A stretch of 64,000 bases of DNA from Rhynchosporium graminicola (Eukaryota; Ascomycota; Leotiomycetes; Helotiales; Ploettnerulaceae): the NCBI GenBank assembly GCA_900074885.1, contig FJUW01000008.1, positions 64,495-128,494 of the forward strand, in the 5' to 3' direction. Shown here piece by piece: positions 34,489-47,184 of the stretch (the stretch's first letter is position 1; the number at the start of each line of letters is the position of its first letter). The notes under the pieces were generated by a model that saw nothing but the letters and a program-made list of their open reading frames with translations, was not told the origin of the DNA and did not search any database. A program made the position numbers and the translations under genes.

Positions 34489-36626
34489 TCACAAGGAGTT
34501 GGAAATTCTGAATCTTCCTGTGAGAGGAGGTGGATCCCAAAACATGATCTCATCATCTGGAAACGGGCATTGAGAATCCCTTGATTCTGGTATATCTTTC
34601 ACATCCTCCACGGCTTCTAAGATTTTCAAAGTGTCTTCCTGAACTCTCTCCTCATCAAGATCCTTAGATTCCTCAGCTTTCTCAGATTCAAAAGTCTCCC
34701 ACTCAGTACCTCTATAAAATTCCAACACATCACTATCATTCGAAAGCTGTTCCCTCTTTCTTCCTGTCAGAGTCACGCCCTCGATGTTTGTACCCCTTGA
34801 TAATGCTACATATAGTTGGCCTTTCTCAAACATGTCATTTGATGAGACTTCGATGAAATCAAGTGTCATTCCTTGCGACTTGTGGATTGTGAGTGCCCAC
34901 GCTAGTTTTAGCGGGATCTGGACGCGGGTTGCTAGGTATGGGCATTCGTTGGTACCACATCGGGAGGTAGACTCTACAACTATGATAGGGATTTCTGGTC
35001 CCTTCGCAAACTTAACAATCGGCATTCCGAGCGTTTGATACCGTGTAGGTGGGCCCGGTCCTCGAATCTTGGCTTTCCCTTCTACGCGGTGGAACGAAGG
35101 TGGGCAAGCAGCACCTTTTAAAGTCTGAAAGCCTACCACAACGCCTTGCGCTCCGTTCACAAGGCCTTTTTTGACGCTGATGTTGTGAAGAAGTACGACC
35201 TTGGCACCTTCTTTTAGCTCAATTGATTCAGGAAATCGATGGCGTTTGAGAGGCTGGGTGTCCATCCATGGGTCAGGTCCGATCTCGTCTTTATTGTCGT
35301 AGAGCTTAAAGTACCGATCTTGGCAATACCAGGGCCTGGAAGGACTTTTGATGGCTGTAAGTTCCCGTTCATTGATGGCATCTACCGCTTTGTTGTTGGG
35401 CATTAGACGAACGGCGCAGATGTTTGATGGAGGGGTTTTCGGCTTCTCCAATATTTTCCACTCGTCCTCGCTTAAGTCCTGACTATAGCGAATCTTATCC
35501 AGGATAGTCTTGAACACGGCACTCTTCTGTCGATGGATCTTTTCCAGTCGGATGTGTCTCAAGTGAAGTGCTTTCCAGACAGGAGCCTTGAACGCCCATT
35601 TATCGCCTTCTTGAAAAAGCTTGCGGCAGAGGGTACATTGCTTGATCTTTACGCCGAGTTTCTCTATCGTGTTGCCACACTCAAGACAGAATTGAAACGG
35701 TATGACTGGAGGAAGTTGATGGAAATCTCCGAGGATAATAACTTGTTTCCCTCCGAATGGTCTGTGGCAGTCGAGGACTTCCTGCAGAACCAGATTCATT
35801 CGTTCCAGAAATTGGTTCTCTACCATTGAGATTTCTTCGATGATGATGACACTGGGCGAGCGAAAAGCTTTCATGCGATCCTCTGAGTAGCCGACTACCT
35901 TCAATGTTTGTAGGGTCTCACGCATGGAGTCAGTGTTCCATCCCATCCACGAGTGCATGGTACGTCCATCTAGCGGCAAGGCAGCGATACCCGAGGGGCA
36001 CACGACTTGATATGTGGTTTGCCTTTCATCGAACCTGTGCATTATTTCACGTATGGTGATAGTTTTCCCACATCCTCCTGCGCCTGTGAGAAATATATTG
36101 TGTCCATCGAGAGCTAATTGTGCGACAGCTTCTTGCTCATCTGAAAGCTTGATACGTGGTAGCGCTTCAATACTGGGACCTTCATCAGTTGAGGAGTCAA
36201 GTTTTTCCTTTTTGAAGGGAGGAGATTTAACATCTTCCGGCTCGGTGAGGTCAATGACACAATGTTCTCTCTTCGATCCGGGTTTCGCGGTTATTCGAGT
36301 TTTGACTACAATCCGGTTATCAGCAGATTGCTATACAAAGTGAAATATGATGGACAGAAATGGCGCATGATACCTGATAAATACTGCCATTTCTTCTCTA
36401 CAGGCTGCAGCGGACGCCTTGAAGCGATCAAGTCTTTCGCTTCCCTCAATCGCTGCTCGTCCCATTCTTGCCATGCTTGCTGTGCAGCCTCAAGAGCATT
36501 GTATCCCTTGTGCTTGGCATCTGGGAATTTCAAGACTTGGATGCTACATTCCTTCCAAGTCCGATAGATACCTGTCACTCTTCCTCGAAAGACAACATAT
36601 GCTGCTTTTGGCGTCTTCCTGGCCAT
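34489..36626 (-). CDS. PIF1-family helicase fused to RNase H1-type hybrid-binding domain
   Basis: Two exons, 36626-36374 and 36305-34489, give 689 aa with matching phase. The start is the ATG at 36626 (MARKTPKAAYVVF). Residues about 8-55 (YVVFRGRVTGIYRTWKECSI, then FPDAKHKGYNALEAAQQAW) match the RNase H1 N-terminal/viroplasmin domain, which binds RNA-DNA hybrids. An SF1B helicase core follows. It shows Walker A GAGGCGKT (about 160-167), Walker B IIIEEISM (about 238-245), GDFHQLPP (277-284), then LTIHKSQGMTLD and YVALSRG near the C-terminus. A C-x2-C-x13-C-x2-C insert lies at residues 291-311. PIF1 helicases unwind G-quadruplexes and R-loops at telomeres, rDNA and mitochondria. The fused domain would direct it to RNA-DNA hybrids. 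Compartment is not clear; there is no obvious mitochondrial presequence. The protein is shorter than canonical Pif1. Confidence 0.93.
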
Positions 36627-38190
36627 GTCGATGCACCTGCTCTCTGCTCTTATATATCCTGTGGAGGATCGGTGCTCCTGGGGGCATATTGACAGATGAT
36701 CTTCTAGCCGATGTGTTGGATCAGCACGTAATCGAGTGACTTTCAGGAAATCTGCCGGATGGGGATGTGTGAAGACCGAGGAGCTGCGCGATTGCGATAC
36801 GGTGTACCGAAACACGAATCTGGGAAGACGCGTTTGGGTCCGTGCGTTGATGCTATTACAACTTATAGCAAAGTCATCAAAATTTCATGTGACTTTGATT
36901 ACACTTTGTGTAATGTCAGGAGATATAATCATGATATCAAACTTCGACTTACGATAGTTCCGAAAGCAAGGAAGAATGACTGGAAAGCGCGCTCAATGCT
37001 GCCGCAAGATAACCCTACCAAAATCACACCAAATTTGTACAGATGTCCGAATCAAATAATTGCTAGGCTATTAGGAAAGTTAAGGTGATTGGATAATTGC
37101 CCGGGGTCCTCGAATCTGTCTACCTAGGTATTGTTGCCACAGGGGGCCGCGGGGGGAATCTGAGGGGGATGCTGAAGGGGGCCCCCCTCAGCAGAAGTAC
37201 AGAATACTCGAGAAGGTATCGTGCTCTACTTTTACAGAGTCTACAGACTACCTATAGTAATCTTCTGTGGTTGTGAATTACTCACCTTACTTTCGGGCTC
37301 GTGCTAGTGGCTATACTAGCACTTCAGTGCATTATACCTGGTAGGATTACACTTCGCCGAAGACAAATCTCACTCGCTTCGCCTCCCTAGACAGCATTCG
37401 CACCCTCCTCGGCTCCTGGAATGTCAACAAGCCTCGCTTATTTCTCACTACTTCAAGCAGTGTTTAGTAGCATGACATGTAATATCAAGATCTTATCGAG
37501 TCACAGAGAAGTACGAAGACTATTATTTAATGAGACGGTGTGATAACAAGCCGCTCGTCAGTTTATGTTTCTTGCTATAAGTTAACAGCTTCCTTGCTCT
37601 ATTGCTCGACTAGTAACAAAGATGTACTTTGCTTCCTCGAGGGTAGGGTAGAGGTCTCCATGAAAATTTTCAGAAAGGCCTTGCTTTGGAGTATTTGGTA
37701 GTTGCTAGCTAGGAAAGAGATACGGTTGCTTTCGAATACTAAATTCACCAGGATAGAGAGACGAGTGAGCTGTTCAGAGACGACGACCTGAATTTTGAAA
37801 GCGTTCACACATTTGTGTTCCTCAATTCGCATACTCGATATCGTCAAAAAACTGTAAAATCGATGAGCTCCGAGTAGTAAGTAGGCCCTCTTCCACAAGA
37901 AGGGGATGGGTATTCATCCGAATATTCTCCGAAGGTGGGGGAACTCTGGGGTTTAGCGTTTAATGCTCGCTGGAAGAAATGAAGCGCACGCATTAACTAT
38001 AGCAGAAACTGCTGAACTTGAAAGAGCAAGGAAGGAATCCGCCTGTCCTCGAAAGCACTATCGAATCCTTGTTACTTTCAAAGATCATACGTTATTACTC
38101 TCCAGCTCCCAAAAGTCCTACACTCGTCATAGGACTCGGCTGCCTCACTTCTTAAATACTCATATTCGGACTCAGGGAGTATCAATCAAG
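36627..38190. other. Divergent intergenic region
   Basis: Upstream of the helicase (leftward) and the SDR gene (rightward). It holds a G/C-run segment near 37138-37193 with a near-perfect 24-bp palindrome. The frame of the SDR is open back to 37963, but the extra N-terminal residues look non-coding. Otherwise nothing was recognised. Confidence 0.5.
37170..37193. repeat. GC-rich 24-bp palindrome
   Basis: The stretch tgctgaagggggcccccc followed by tcagca is its own reverse complement apart from one mismatched pair. It sits in a run of G-tracts just before the divergent promoter region. Confidence 0.75.
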
Positions 38191-39138
38191 ATGAAAATTC
38201 TTATCACTGGAGCCGCAGGCTTCATCGGACAGCTTCTAGCAGAAGTCCTTCTAAACGATGAATCTTACACAGTGGTACTCACGGACGTCATCCTCCCACC
38301 CATCCCAAAAGGTGTCAAATATCCTCAAAATGCCATTCACATGCAAGCCGATCTCTGCGCCGACACTAGTAAGGTGATCAACAAGACAATAGATGCCGCC
38401 TTCGTATTCCACGGCATCATGTCTTCCGGCTCGGAAGCAAACTTCGATTTTGGCATGAAAGTCAACTTCGATTCGACACGAAATCTACTCGAGGCTTTCC
38501 GCGCCGTTCGACCTGGAGTGAGAATCATTTATGCTTCTAGTCAGGCTGTATATGGGCGACCATTTCCCGAGATTGTGGATGAGAATGTAAGGCCGACGCC
38601 GGAATCATCGTATGGAGCTGCGAAACTCATGTGTGAGACACTAATCAATGATTACACACGACGGAAGTTCATCGACGGTATCGTTCTGCGCTTTCCCACC
38701 ATCACAGTCAGACCGGGAAAGCCAACAGCAGCTGCGAGTAGTTTCCTGAGTGGGATGATAAGAGAGCCTATGAATGGTAAAGAATCCATCATTCCGTTGA
38801 GGGATCGCACATTCGGATCGTGGGTGTGTTCACCAAGAACACTTGTTCTGAATCTGGTGCATGCGCTGAAATTGGACTTAACAAAGGTGCCGCCTCATGT
38901 CAGAGAGATCAATATGCCGGGTATGCGGGTGACGATTCAAGAGATGATGGATGCTCTGGTGAAAGTGGCTGGAAAGGATGCATTGAGTTTAATTAAGGAA
39001 AAGGAGGATCCTGTGACGGAGGCGATTGTGAGGGGTTGGGCGGATCAGTTTGATACTAAGCATGCTTATGCTTTGGGGTTTCATCCTGATGGCTCTTTCG
39101 AAGAAGCCGTGATAGATTATCAGAAGAGCTTGGAGTAG
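38191..39138 (+). CDS. NAD-dependent epimerase/dehydratase, D-erythronate dehydrogenase-like
   Basis: A single exon of 315 aa. I choose the ATG at 38191 because it begins directly with the Rossmann strand KILITGAAGFIGQLLAEVLL (TGxxGxxG NAD site); the frame upstream has no domain. The catalytic Ser/Tyr/Lys are seen in IIYASSQAVYG and SSYGAAKLMCE. The later segment LRFPTITVRPGKPTAAASSF, with IREPMNGKESIIPLRD and WVCSPRTLVLNLVHA, matches the DenD group (D-erythronate 2-dehydrogenase and related extended SDRs) better than sugar epimerases. The likely reaction is NAD+-dependent oxidation of a four-carbon sugar acid. The kinase and isomerase partners of that bacterial pathway are not in this window, so the fungal role is open. 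Confidence 0.9.
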   Translation: MKILITGAAGFIGQLLAEVLLNDESYTVVLTDVILPPIPKGVKYPQNAIHMQADLCADTSKVINKTIDAAFVFHGIMSSGSEANFDFGMKVNFDSTRNLLEAFRAVRPGVRIIYASSQAVYGRPFPEIVDENVRPTPESSYGAAKLMCETLINDYTRRKFIDGIVLRFPTITVRPGKPTAAASSFLSGMIREPMNGKESIIPLRDRTFGSWVCSPRTLVLNLVHALKLDLTKVPPHVREINMPGMRVTIQEMMDALVKVAGKDALSLIKEKEDPVTEAIVRGWADQFDTKHAYALGFHPDGSFEEAVIDYQKSLE

Positions 39139-42100
39139 GGACGTGAAGCAAGTAGAAGGCGCGGGACTAACAGGGAAGGAGCTTCTTTGCGCTTGGTTTC
39201 CTCTCATGATGGATATGTTCTTAGGTAGGCGAGGCCAGGCAAAAGATGACTAGCCAGTGTATTTTGTTGTCTATAGTCGTATTCATCAACACGTGGTATG
39301 ACGAGGCAATAGCAAGACCATCGGAGCTTCTCCAGTCGCGTGTTTTTCTTCGCAATCAGGTGATTCGAATAATTGCTTTTGCTGCAAACAAGGGAATGGA
39401 ATATGGCGTCCGTTGAGGCGTGGTGGGTGTCTCGTCTGAAATTTTATCAATGCGCACGGGGAAACCCCATCCCGTGATCATACCCTATTCCCTCGTATAG
39501 CGACTTATAATACGAAGAGACATCTATAGAGCTATACTAAGATCTTAAGGTAATACAAGATAAGGAAGTGATTACCTGATAAGAAATCTAAGCTCTAATT
39601 ATATTAATCGTTAGTTTCCGCTACTCTCCTTCGGATTTTATAAGTAGCCAAGGCTTTGGTCCTTTGGATTTTAATAGCGGAAGTATAGGCGGCCGTATAC
39701 CCCGGCCGAGCCGCATCCACCCTCAGGTAAGTTACCTTATCTATTCAAGCACTTAGGTATCTTAATATACTACCTCTTTATCTAAATATAAAAAGTAAAC
39801 TAATAATAAGAACTACTGACTTTCGGATAAGTTAATATTTAAACTAAGTCATATGACTAGATATCAAATATACGCGAGGCTTGGGCAGATATACGTAGAC
39901 CTTCGAGCGCCTATCCGCTAAATATTATTACTCTTTATCTATTATTATTATGATATTAAATATAAAAAATTAATTTTAACGATCATAGCTATTAACCTTT
40001 TATTATTACTATAATTTAAAATACTATAGTTGAAAATTAAGTATAATAAATAAGTAATTCAGATATCTGGTTCTTATGATTTTCCAGATGAGATACCAGC
40101 GCCTTAACGGACGCCATAATGGAAGTCTATTCCGGCAACATTCCGACTTTGTTCCGGAAACGGTCCGGCTATTTCAATAATGCTTCTAGCTGCTCGTCAT
40201 CTGTCTCTCCAAGTACTGTTTCATATTGCATTGTTTGATATGGCGTAGTCAATATGAGAAGATATACCTCAAGTATAGTCAACAATCGAATGTGCCTCTC
40301 TATCAGTCAATAACTATCATCTCATTTCTTGTGAGATAATCCACGTCCACTAGCAACGCGCTTATTGCCAGCTGCTACGACAATCGACAAGTGTACAGAG
40401 TATATCCAGGCTTACTACTTGTGATCTTGATCTTGTCTTCATGAGTCCTGCACAAATTTTGGTATCATCGTATCCAGTGTATGACCGTATCTTCTCCATT
40501 GTCGCAACTCCTTCTTCGGTTCTAGAAATGTACTAGTGATGCTTACACCAGTTAGGCTAGTGTTGCAAAGTGGACATATGTTGAGAGTACAGACAAGTCT
40601 GACGAGCAGCGATAAATCTAAGGACGGGATCGGCTAAAGCGGCGATCTTGGCAGTAACAATAGCTAGATAATATCAGTTTAATACTTTAAAGTTATCAAA
40701 AGAGCAATATACCGGCATTTTTAATATTACGAGTAGTTTATTGGATAAGAGAGAGAATAATAGAAGGCTCGAAATCCTCTATATTATCACTCTCGACTTT
40801 CGGCTTAGGCTATATAACTAAAAGATATCAATAATAGGCTTTAGATAAATATAAGAAAAACAAAAAAGACTGAAGCTTACTAATAAAAGCACTAGTTAAT
40901 AGATTCTTTATTATCTAATATAGTCTTTGTAGATCTTTCTTTTTTATTATATTAGCCTTTACGGCTAAGAAGGCGGCTGAAGCAGCTATATATATCAGAA
41001 ATTAATATGGATACAGCTATAATTAGAACTACTATAACTTAGCGTACGCTATATACTTAGCTGTGTTGCACCCAGGATGATGCTCAGCGCTAGACACCTC
41101 GCTGACTAATACTACTAAGCCACTAGTAGTAGTAGTACTATATCCTCTTCTTCTTTATTAAGGAGAATTCCCTTTCGCTCTTCAGCTAATTCTCTGCATT
41201 AATTAATATATACGTTTATATCATATACTTTACACTCGCCCTGTGATATTAATATATTATACTAAGTGCAGAATTTCCGTATATCTATCTAATACTAAAT
41301 ATACAGAAATATATTATAATAGTAATTTTAAGTATCTAACTTATCTATCTATTAATTTAAGATAAGTTAATTATTACTATACTACTGAGGCTAATATATA
41401 ATAAAATGCCTTTATCATTAACCCTTACTATTATTAAATATAACGACATAAGACTTAAGACGGTATATAAGCAGGGATAAAATAAGTAGGGAGGCTAAGA
41501 GCGATCTTATATAGTCTACTACTAAGAAAATAAGAAGATAAGAAAGAAAGAAGGAGAGAAATAGAGTATAAGGCCCCTAATATATATATACTAGTATTAG
41601 TCCGATACTATATGGAGTCGGCTGCTAAGTATACTAGGATACCTAGGAACTTAGATCCCGGTTCTTATCCTTCTACTTATATAATCTTTAGGTAAGCTAT
41701 TTATCGTATACTTTTATCTATTATATATAGTCACGTTATATCTGATCACCTGCATAGCCTAGTATATACTCATATAATCTCCTTATATATTTAAAGTAAG
41801 CTTTCTCTCTTCCTTCTGAAGAGATAACGCTCTCTATAATTAATATTCAGAGATTATTTTAATTCTTTATTTCTATCTCCTGATACCTTAAAGTGATCTT
41901 TTACTACTAATAAAGCTTATCTTACTTTTATACTATAGTTAAGAGCTATATTTTAATATATCGCTTTTAAAGCTATCTATTATATATATACAAGTAAAGC
42001 TTTATTCTAGCTTTTAATTACTTAAGTTATCTATTTAAGCTTTTTATAATATATTAATTAATATTCTATAAAGCTTATATTAGCTTTTTAATTACTTAAA

Positions 42101-42299
42101 CTATATCTTTTTAAGATCTTTCTAATAATTCACTTAATCTAAGTAATAAGATAGTCTATAAGAAACTAAGGTAATAGCTAGATTAGATCTCTTATATTTA
42201 GTTTATAGCTAGAATAATTAATATATATTAATATATATATTATATTTACTAGATTAAGTCTTATTAGCTAAGCTCCTTTAGATCCGACTATAATAGCTA
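39139..42299. other. AT-rich, RIP-like repeat region without readable genes
   Basis: From about 39.45 kb the sequence turns strongly AT-rich and TA-dinucleotide-rich, with almost no open frames over 60 codons on either strand. This fits repeat-induced point mutation of transposon copies. No protein could be read through the stops here. It may include the 5-prime end and LTR of the copia relic to its right, but I could not define LTR borders. Confidence 0.7.
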
Positions 42300-44329
42300 T
42301 AGGAGATTATAGATAGCGAGAACTAAAGCTCTAAATTATACTTTAATATAGAAATAAAAGCTTAAAAGCTTAAATTAGTTTAATAAGCTAAGGAGTAGAT
42401 CTCCGAACTAACTAGAATTACTTAAGATATAAGTTAGATACTTAATCTAACTCTAGTATACCTTATCTTAGCTAAACTTAAAAAACTTATTATAATTATT
42501 ATAGTATCTCAGAAAGCTAAAGTAAAGATCGAAAATAAGTAATTTATATTTAATCTTATTACTAATAGCTAAAAAGCTATTACTTATACTAAAATCTATA
42601 TATAAATAGAAAATATTATATTACTAACTTATCTAGCTTTAGCGATTAAGGGATTATTAGCTAAAAAGAGAGTAAACTTTTAATACTTTCTAAGAGCCTT
42701 AAGATAAGAGCTCTATTAAACTAATATAATTATTTAATCTAATATATAGAAAGCTTATAAGTCTTATCTTATTATAAGAATATCCGCTAGAAGTAAAGGA
42801 AGAGATAGTAATTTAAACTCTTAAGCTTAGATTATTAAAATTTAATCTCTAATTAAAGACTATATACTTTATAAAGTCCCGGATATTAAAAGATCTCTTA
42901 GAGTTATAGACTTCTTAAATATAATTAAGTCTTTCGATTATCTCTAAGTAAATAGCTTTCTAATTAAGTATTAAAGAGCTAAGATATATAGAAAGCTCTC
43001 TCTATATACTCTTAGGAAGCTTACTAAGGAATTTTATATAAGTTAAGTTAATTATATATATTAGAAGTTTTAAGGTAATATAAGGAAAAGTTAAAGCGTT
43101 TTCTTAATACTTAGATCTCGAGTTTATATTAATATTAGCTTATCTTAAGCTATTACTAGTAGATTAGAACGTATTAAGTATTTCTATTTATATATAAAAG
43201 ATAAAACTTATCTCTAGAAGCTAATAGACTTTATTAAATTATAGCTTATTATATATAGATAAGTTTATATTACTAGTAAAGATAGTAATCTAATTATAGT
43301 TAAAGCTTAAGATCTTAAAGTAGCTTTAGTAATACGCTAATATTCTATCTCTGGTAAATAGAAAGATTTCTATACTAGCTTTAGAGTAGATTAACTAATC
43401 TTCTAAATATCTTATAATCTCCTTATTAAAGTATTAAGAGACTCTAAATATAAGTTAAGCTTTCTAAGGAATATCTTAAATAAGAATATAAAGTAAGAGA
43501 GAAAGAAAGTAGAATTAATTATAATACTTTTCCTAGATAATAATTAGGAGCTTATAGAATTACTAAGAATTTATCTAGTTAAAAGTAAAGCTTATTCTCT
43601 CTTTTATTCTACTCTCTTTAATAACTTTAGAGCTACTAATTTAGTTAATAATTATAATCTCTTAATTAAAGGATATTTTATTAAGTTAAGAATTAATAAT
43701 TATATAAAGAGTAGAACCTCTTAAATCTCTAATAATAAGTGTAAAACTTAGCTAATAAAAAGAGTCCTTTAAAGACTAGATAGAAAGCACTTTACTCTTA
43801 AGCTTTATAATATTATAATAATAAGTAGTTTCTATATTAATATTATCTAAGAAGCTCGATTATTAGACTTAAGAATCTAGTATTATAAATTATATTATAC
43901 TTTATACTAGAGAGAAGAAGGAATACTATAGATCTCTTACTTAATTATTCAGAAGCTTAAATAAAAAAAGAATCTAATATTCTTTAAATATAAAGCTTAT
44001 TTAAACTATTTATCTTTAAAATAACTCTCTCCTTTAAGTATAATAAGTATAATATTTTACCTTATATAAATATACTTATCTCTAGATCTATCTATTAAGA
44101 GATCTATTACTAAATTAGCTTAGAGAGGAATTAATAGAAAAGATTTAGAGAAGATATAATAATTAAAAGCTAATTATCTTATCCTAGATACTCTTAGAAA
44201 GCTTATAAGCTATACTTAAGGAGTAGTAATTACTAAAGAGATAAGAAGATATAAATAAAAGTATTATATAATTATATATACTTTATAAAGAATCTCTAGA
44301 TAGCTACTAGAAAAGAAATCCCCTTATTT

Positions 44330-45110
44330 ATTTTAAAGAATAATATAAGATCTATTCGACTTTCTAGTATACTAGAAGAGATTATAATTACTTCTAATTA
44401 AATACGAATATAATAGACTAATTATTATATTTACTTTAAGAACTAAAGAATATAATAAAATCTTTAAGTATCTTACTGCTTTTAAAGTATAAGTAAGAAG
44501 GTAATTTAGTCTTATTATCTATAGATTTAAATATAATTAGAATAAAGTAATTATAGTAATTCAAGGTTTCATATATTATTAGAAGTAGTATTTAAGGCTC
44601 GGAATCGAAAATAAGCTCTTACTAGCTTATACTTATAAGCTATATAATAGAATTAAAGAAGTAAGATTAGAAGTTATAGCTAAAGGGATTAATATATAAT
44701 TATTATTAATATCTTAGATTTCTTAGGTCTTAAGTATATTTTAGCTACTACTTATCTATTTAATAAATTACTTAAGAGAAGGAATAATTAGAGATTACTT
44801 CTTAAGAAGAATAATAGATAGTTTCGTAACTATTTCCGATTTTATAATCTAGTTATTATTATTTATCTGATTATAGATTTCAAACTAAACTAGAGCTTAA
44901 TTTATATATATAGATATAAAGTATACTTATTAATAAAAGGAAAGATAAAAGAATAGGAAAATTAAGTATTTAAAATTTTAGTAAGAGCTTACATTAAGTA
45001 CTTGGTAAGCTATATAGCTTCTAATATCTATAAGATCTAAGTTCTTATACTTTAAAGAATTATTATTATATAGAATATATATTTTAATAAAAACGAATTC
45101 TATATCTCTT
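44330..45110 (+). pseudogene. Copia integrase remnant
   Basis: A decayed frame shows the end of the integrase core and the following domain of fungal copia elements. Readable islands include YKLYNRIKEVRLEVIAKGI (the usual N-G-x-x-E region, altered), IYLINYLREGIIRDYF and, near 45,000-45,060, a piece equivalent to the GYLVGY/SNIYRIWVP segment. Multiple TAA/TAG stops and altered catalytic residues show that it is dead. Confidence 0.6.
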
Positions 45111-46479
45111 CTTTAGAGGAAAGAATTATAACTATCAAAGAGAAAGCTTAAATAATCTGTGACCTTATTAAAGAAGCTAAAATTTAACTTATTTAAGCTA
45201 AGCTCCTTAGTAATATTTTAGAAGATATCTCTAAAGAAGTCTCTTTAGAGATCGAGTTAAATAAAAGAAAATCAGAAGATCTCCTTAATCCTTTAGTTTA
45301 CTTTATAGAAGCTCGCGATACTCGAGAGAGTTAGAATCTAAAGGTAAAAGGAACTAATAACTCTTCTAGAGATTAACTTAATTTTACTAGCTTTTAGATC
45401 TTAGAAGATATCTTATTAATAGATATATATAATGAAGAGATAATAGAGTAAAGCTATTATATATTAATCCTAGAGCTTATAGTAAGTATAATATAGAGCT
45501 TAGGAGAGCTAGCTATAAGTAAGGAAATACTACTTATAGACTACGAAAGAGATATATAAATTAAGAATAAGTAATATATTTACCTTTTAAATAATTAAGT
45601 TACTAAAGAAATACTTATATCTTCTGATTAAGTTACTAAAGAAATACTTATATTAATAATACTTCGATTATCTAGGATTAAGATATAAATCCTAGATAAA
45701 CTTCCGCCGAAGGAGTACTAAGTAATTCTCGATTATTCGACTAATAAGTCAGATATAGAATTAAATTCGATTAAATCTTCTAATAACTTTATTAAGAGAT
45801 TATTAAAAGTTTATAGCTTAAATTCTAAAAAGAAACTTTTAAAAGCTAAGAAGAAAGCTATAAAAAGGCCTAAGTATCTAAAGAAAGTAAATAATACTCT
45901 AATATTTTAAATACTAGGTTTAATCTTAAGCTCTAGATATATAGAGAACTCTTATTAAAAGATCGAGAGTAAAGAAACTTAAAGTACTTAAGTTAAGAGC
46001 GATCTCTCTTATGAGGAACTTTAAAATAATATTAAGTTATGAATAGATCTTTAAATCTCTATACTTATATCTAATTAATATATAAACATAATAAGAGGTA
46101 TCTTAGACTTAAGAATAATATATAAAGTAATCTTAGTATCTTTTAAAATATTCTAAATACTTAAACTAGATAACTTAATAATAGCTATTACTTCAGAAGC
46201 TTAGTCTTTAAATATTAATAAAAAGCTTAAACTTCTAAGAATTAAAGTAATAGATCTCTTATTAGAACTAAAGAGATTTAATAATCTTAAGAATTATCTA
46301 ATAAAAGCTTAGTTTTCTAAAGATATAGATCTAGAGATAAGAAATATAAGGAAATAAAGCTACTAAGAATCTAAGATATATAATTAGTATATAATATAAA
46401 TATTCATTCTACTAATATTAGTTTTTAAGTATAAACTTAATAAAAATAAATATATTAAAAGATATCGCTCTCGAATTAT

Positions 46480-47165
46480 AATTAGAAGAGATCTTTAAAG
46501 CGAAATAATAATTATCTTAACTTACGCTAGTATACTTAATATAAAATTATTCCGATTAGTAATAGTTCTTATAGTATACTTCGATCTAAAGATTAAGTAC
46601 TTTATATTATTAATATATTTATTAATACTTTAAAGGATATTAAAAGAGAAAGAATATATTAATCCTTTTCTCTTAAAAGATCTAATCCCGGAAAAGTACT
46701 TAGAGTCGATCGCGCTCTCTTTAGAATAAGAGATTCTGTATACTTATAATATAGATATATAGCTAATATCTTAACTAAACTTAAGCTATTTCTATATATA
46801 GAGAAGTCTTATATATTTATAGATAGAGATTATAGATTTATAGTTATATTCTATATTAATAATATATAAGTACTCTTTTATAATAATAATAAGGAGCTTA
46901 GGTAGGGCTTTATTAATTATCTAAATACAGAATATAATATATATATTCTAAGTAATATTAAGTAATTCCTTAGTATTAAAGTACTCTATAATAGAAAGCT
47001 TAAAACTATCTTACTTATATATAATTAATATATTAAAAAGATTATATATAAGTTTAATTAAATAAATAGAAACTACTTAATTATATTACTTCCTTAACTT
47101 AATCTTATTAAGAACTTAAACTAAGCTTTAAAGAAATTAATTAAAGTATTTTAAGAGAGAGTAAG
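46480..47165 (+). pseudogene. Copia reverse transcriptase remnant
   Basis: The frame from about 46,480 reads ILNIKLFRLVIVLIVYFDLK, then EKYLESIALSLE. From about 46,805 a second piece reads DRDYRFIVIFYINN, then INYLNTEYNIYILSNIK, FLSIKVLYNRKLKTILL and YIKKIIYKFN. This is the palm of copia RT; the catalytic YVDD box has become YINN, exactly what G-to-A changes at both Asp codons give. In-frame TAA/TAG stops sit where Gln or Trp codons are expected. Confidence 0.8.
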
Positions 47166-47184
47166 ATTAGTTCTTTATATTATA

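Larger units (their letters stand above)
42300..47184 (+). mobile_element. RIP-degraded Ty1/copia retrotransposon, truncated in RT
   Basis: Read on the plus strand through stops, the order integrase then reverse transcriptase identifies the Ty1/copia superfamily. The left border is approximate: gag and protease should occupy about 42.3-44.2 kb but cannot be verified. The right end stops inside the reverse transcriptase, so RNase H and the 3-prime LTR are missing. At about 47,185 the sequence changes abruptly to GC-rich DNA. The damage is G-to-A and C-to-T throughout, as expected of RIP. The element is certainly inactive. Confidence 0.8.
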
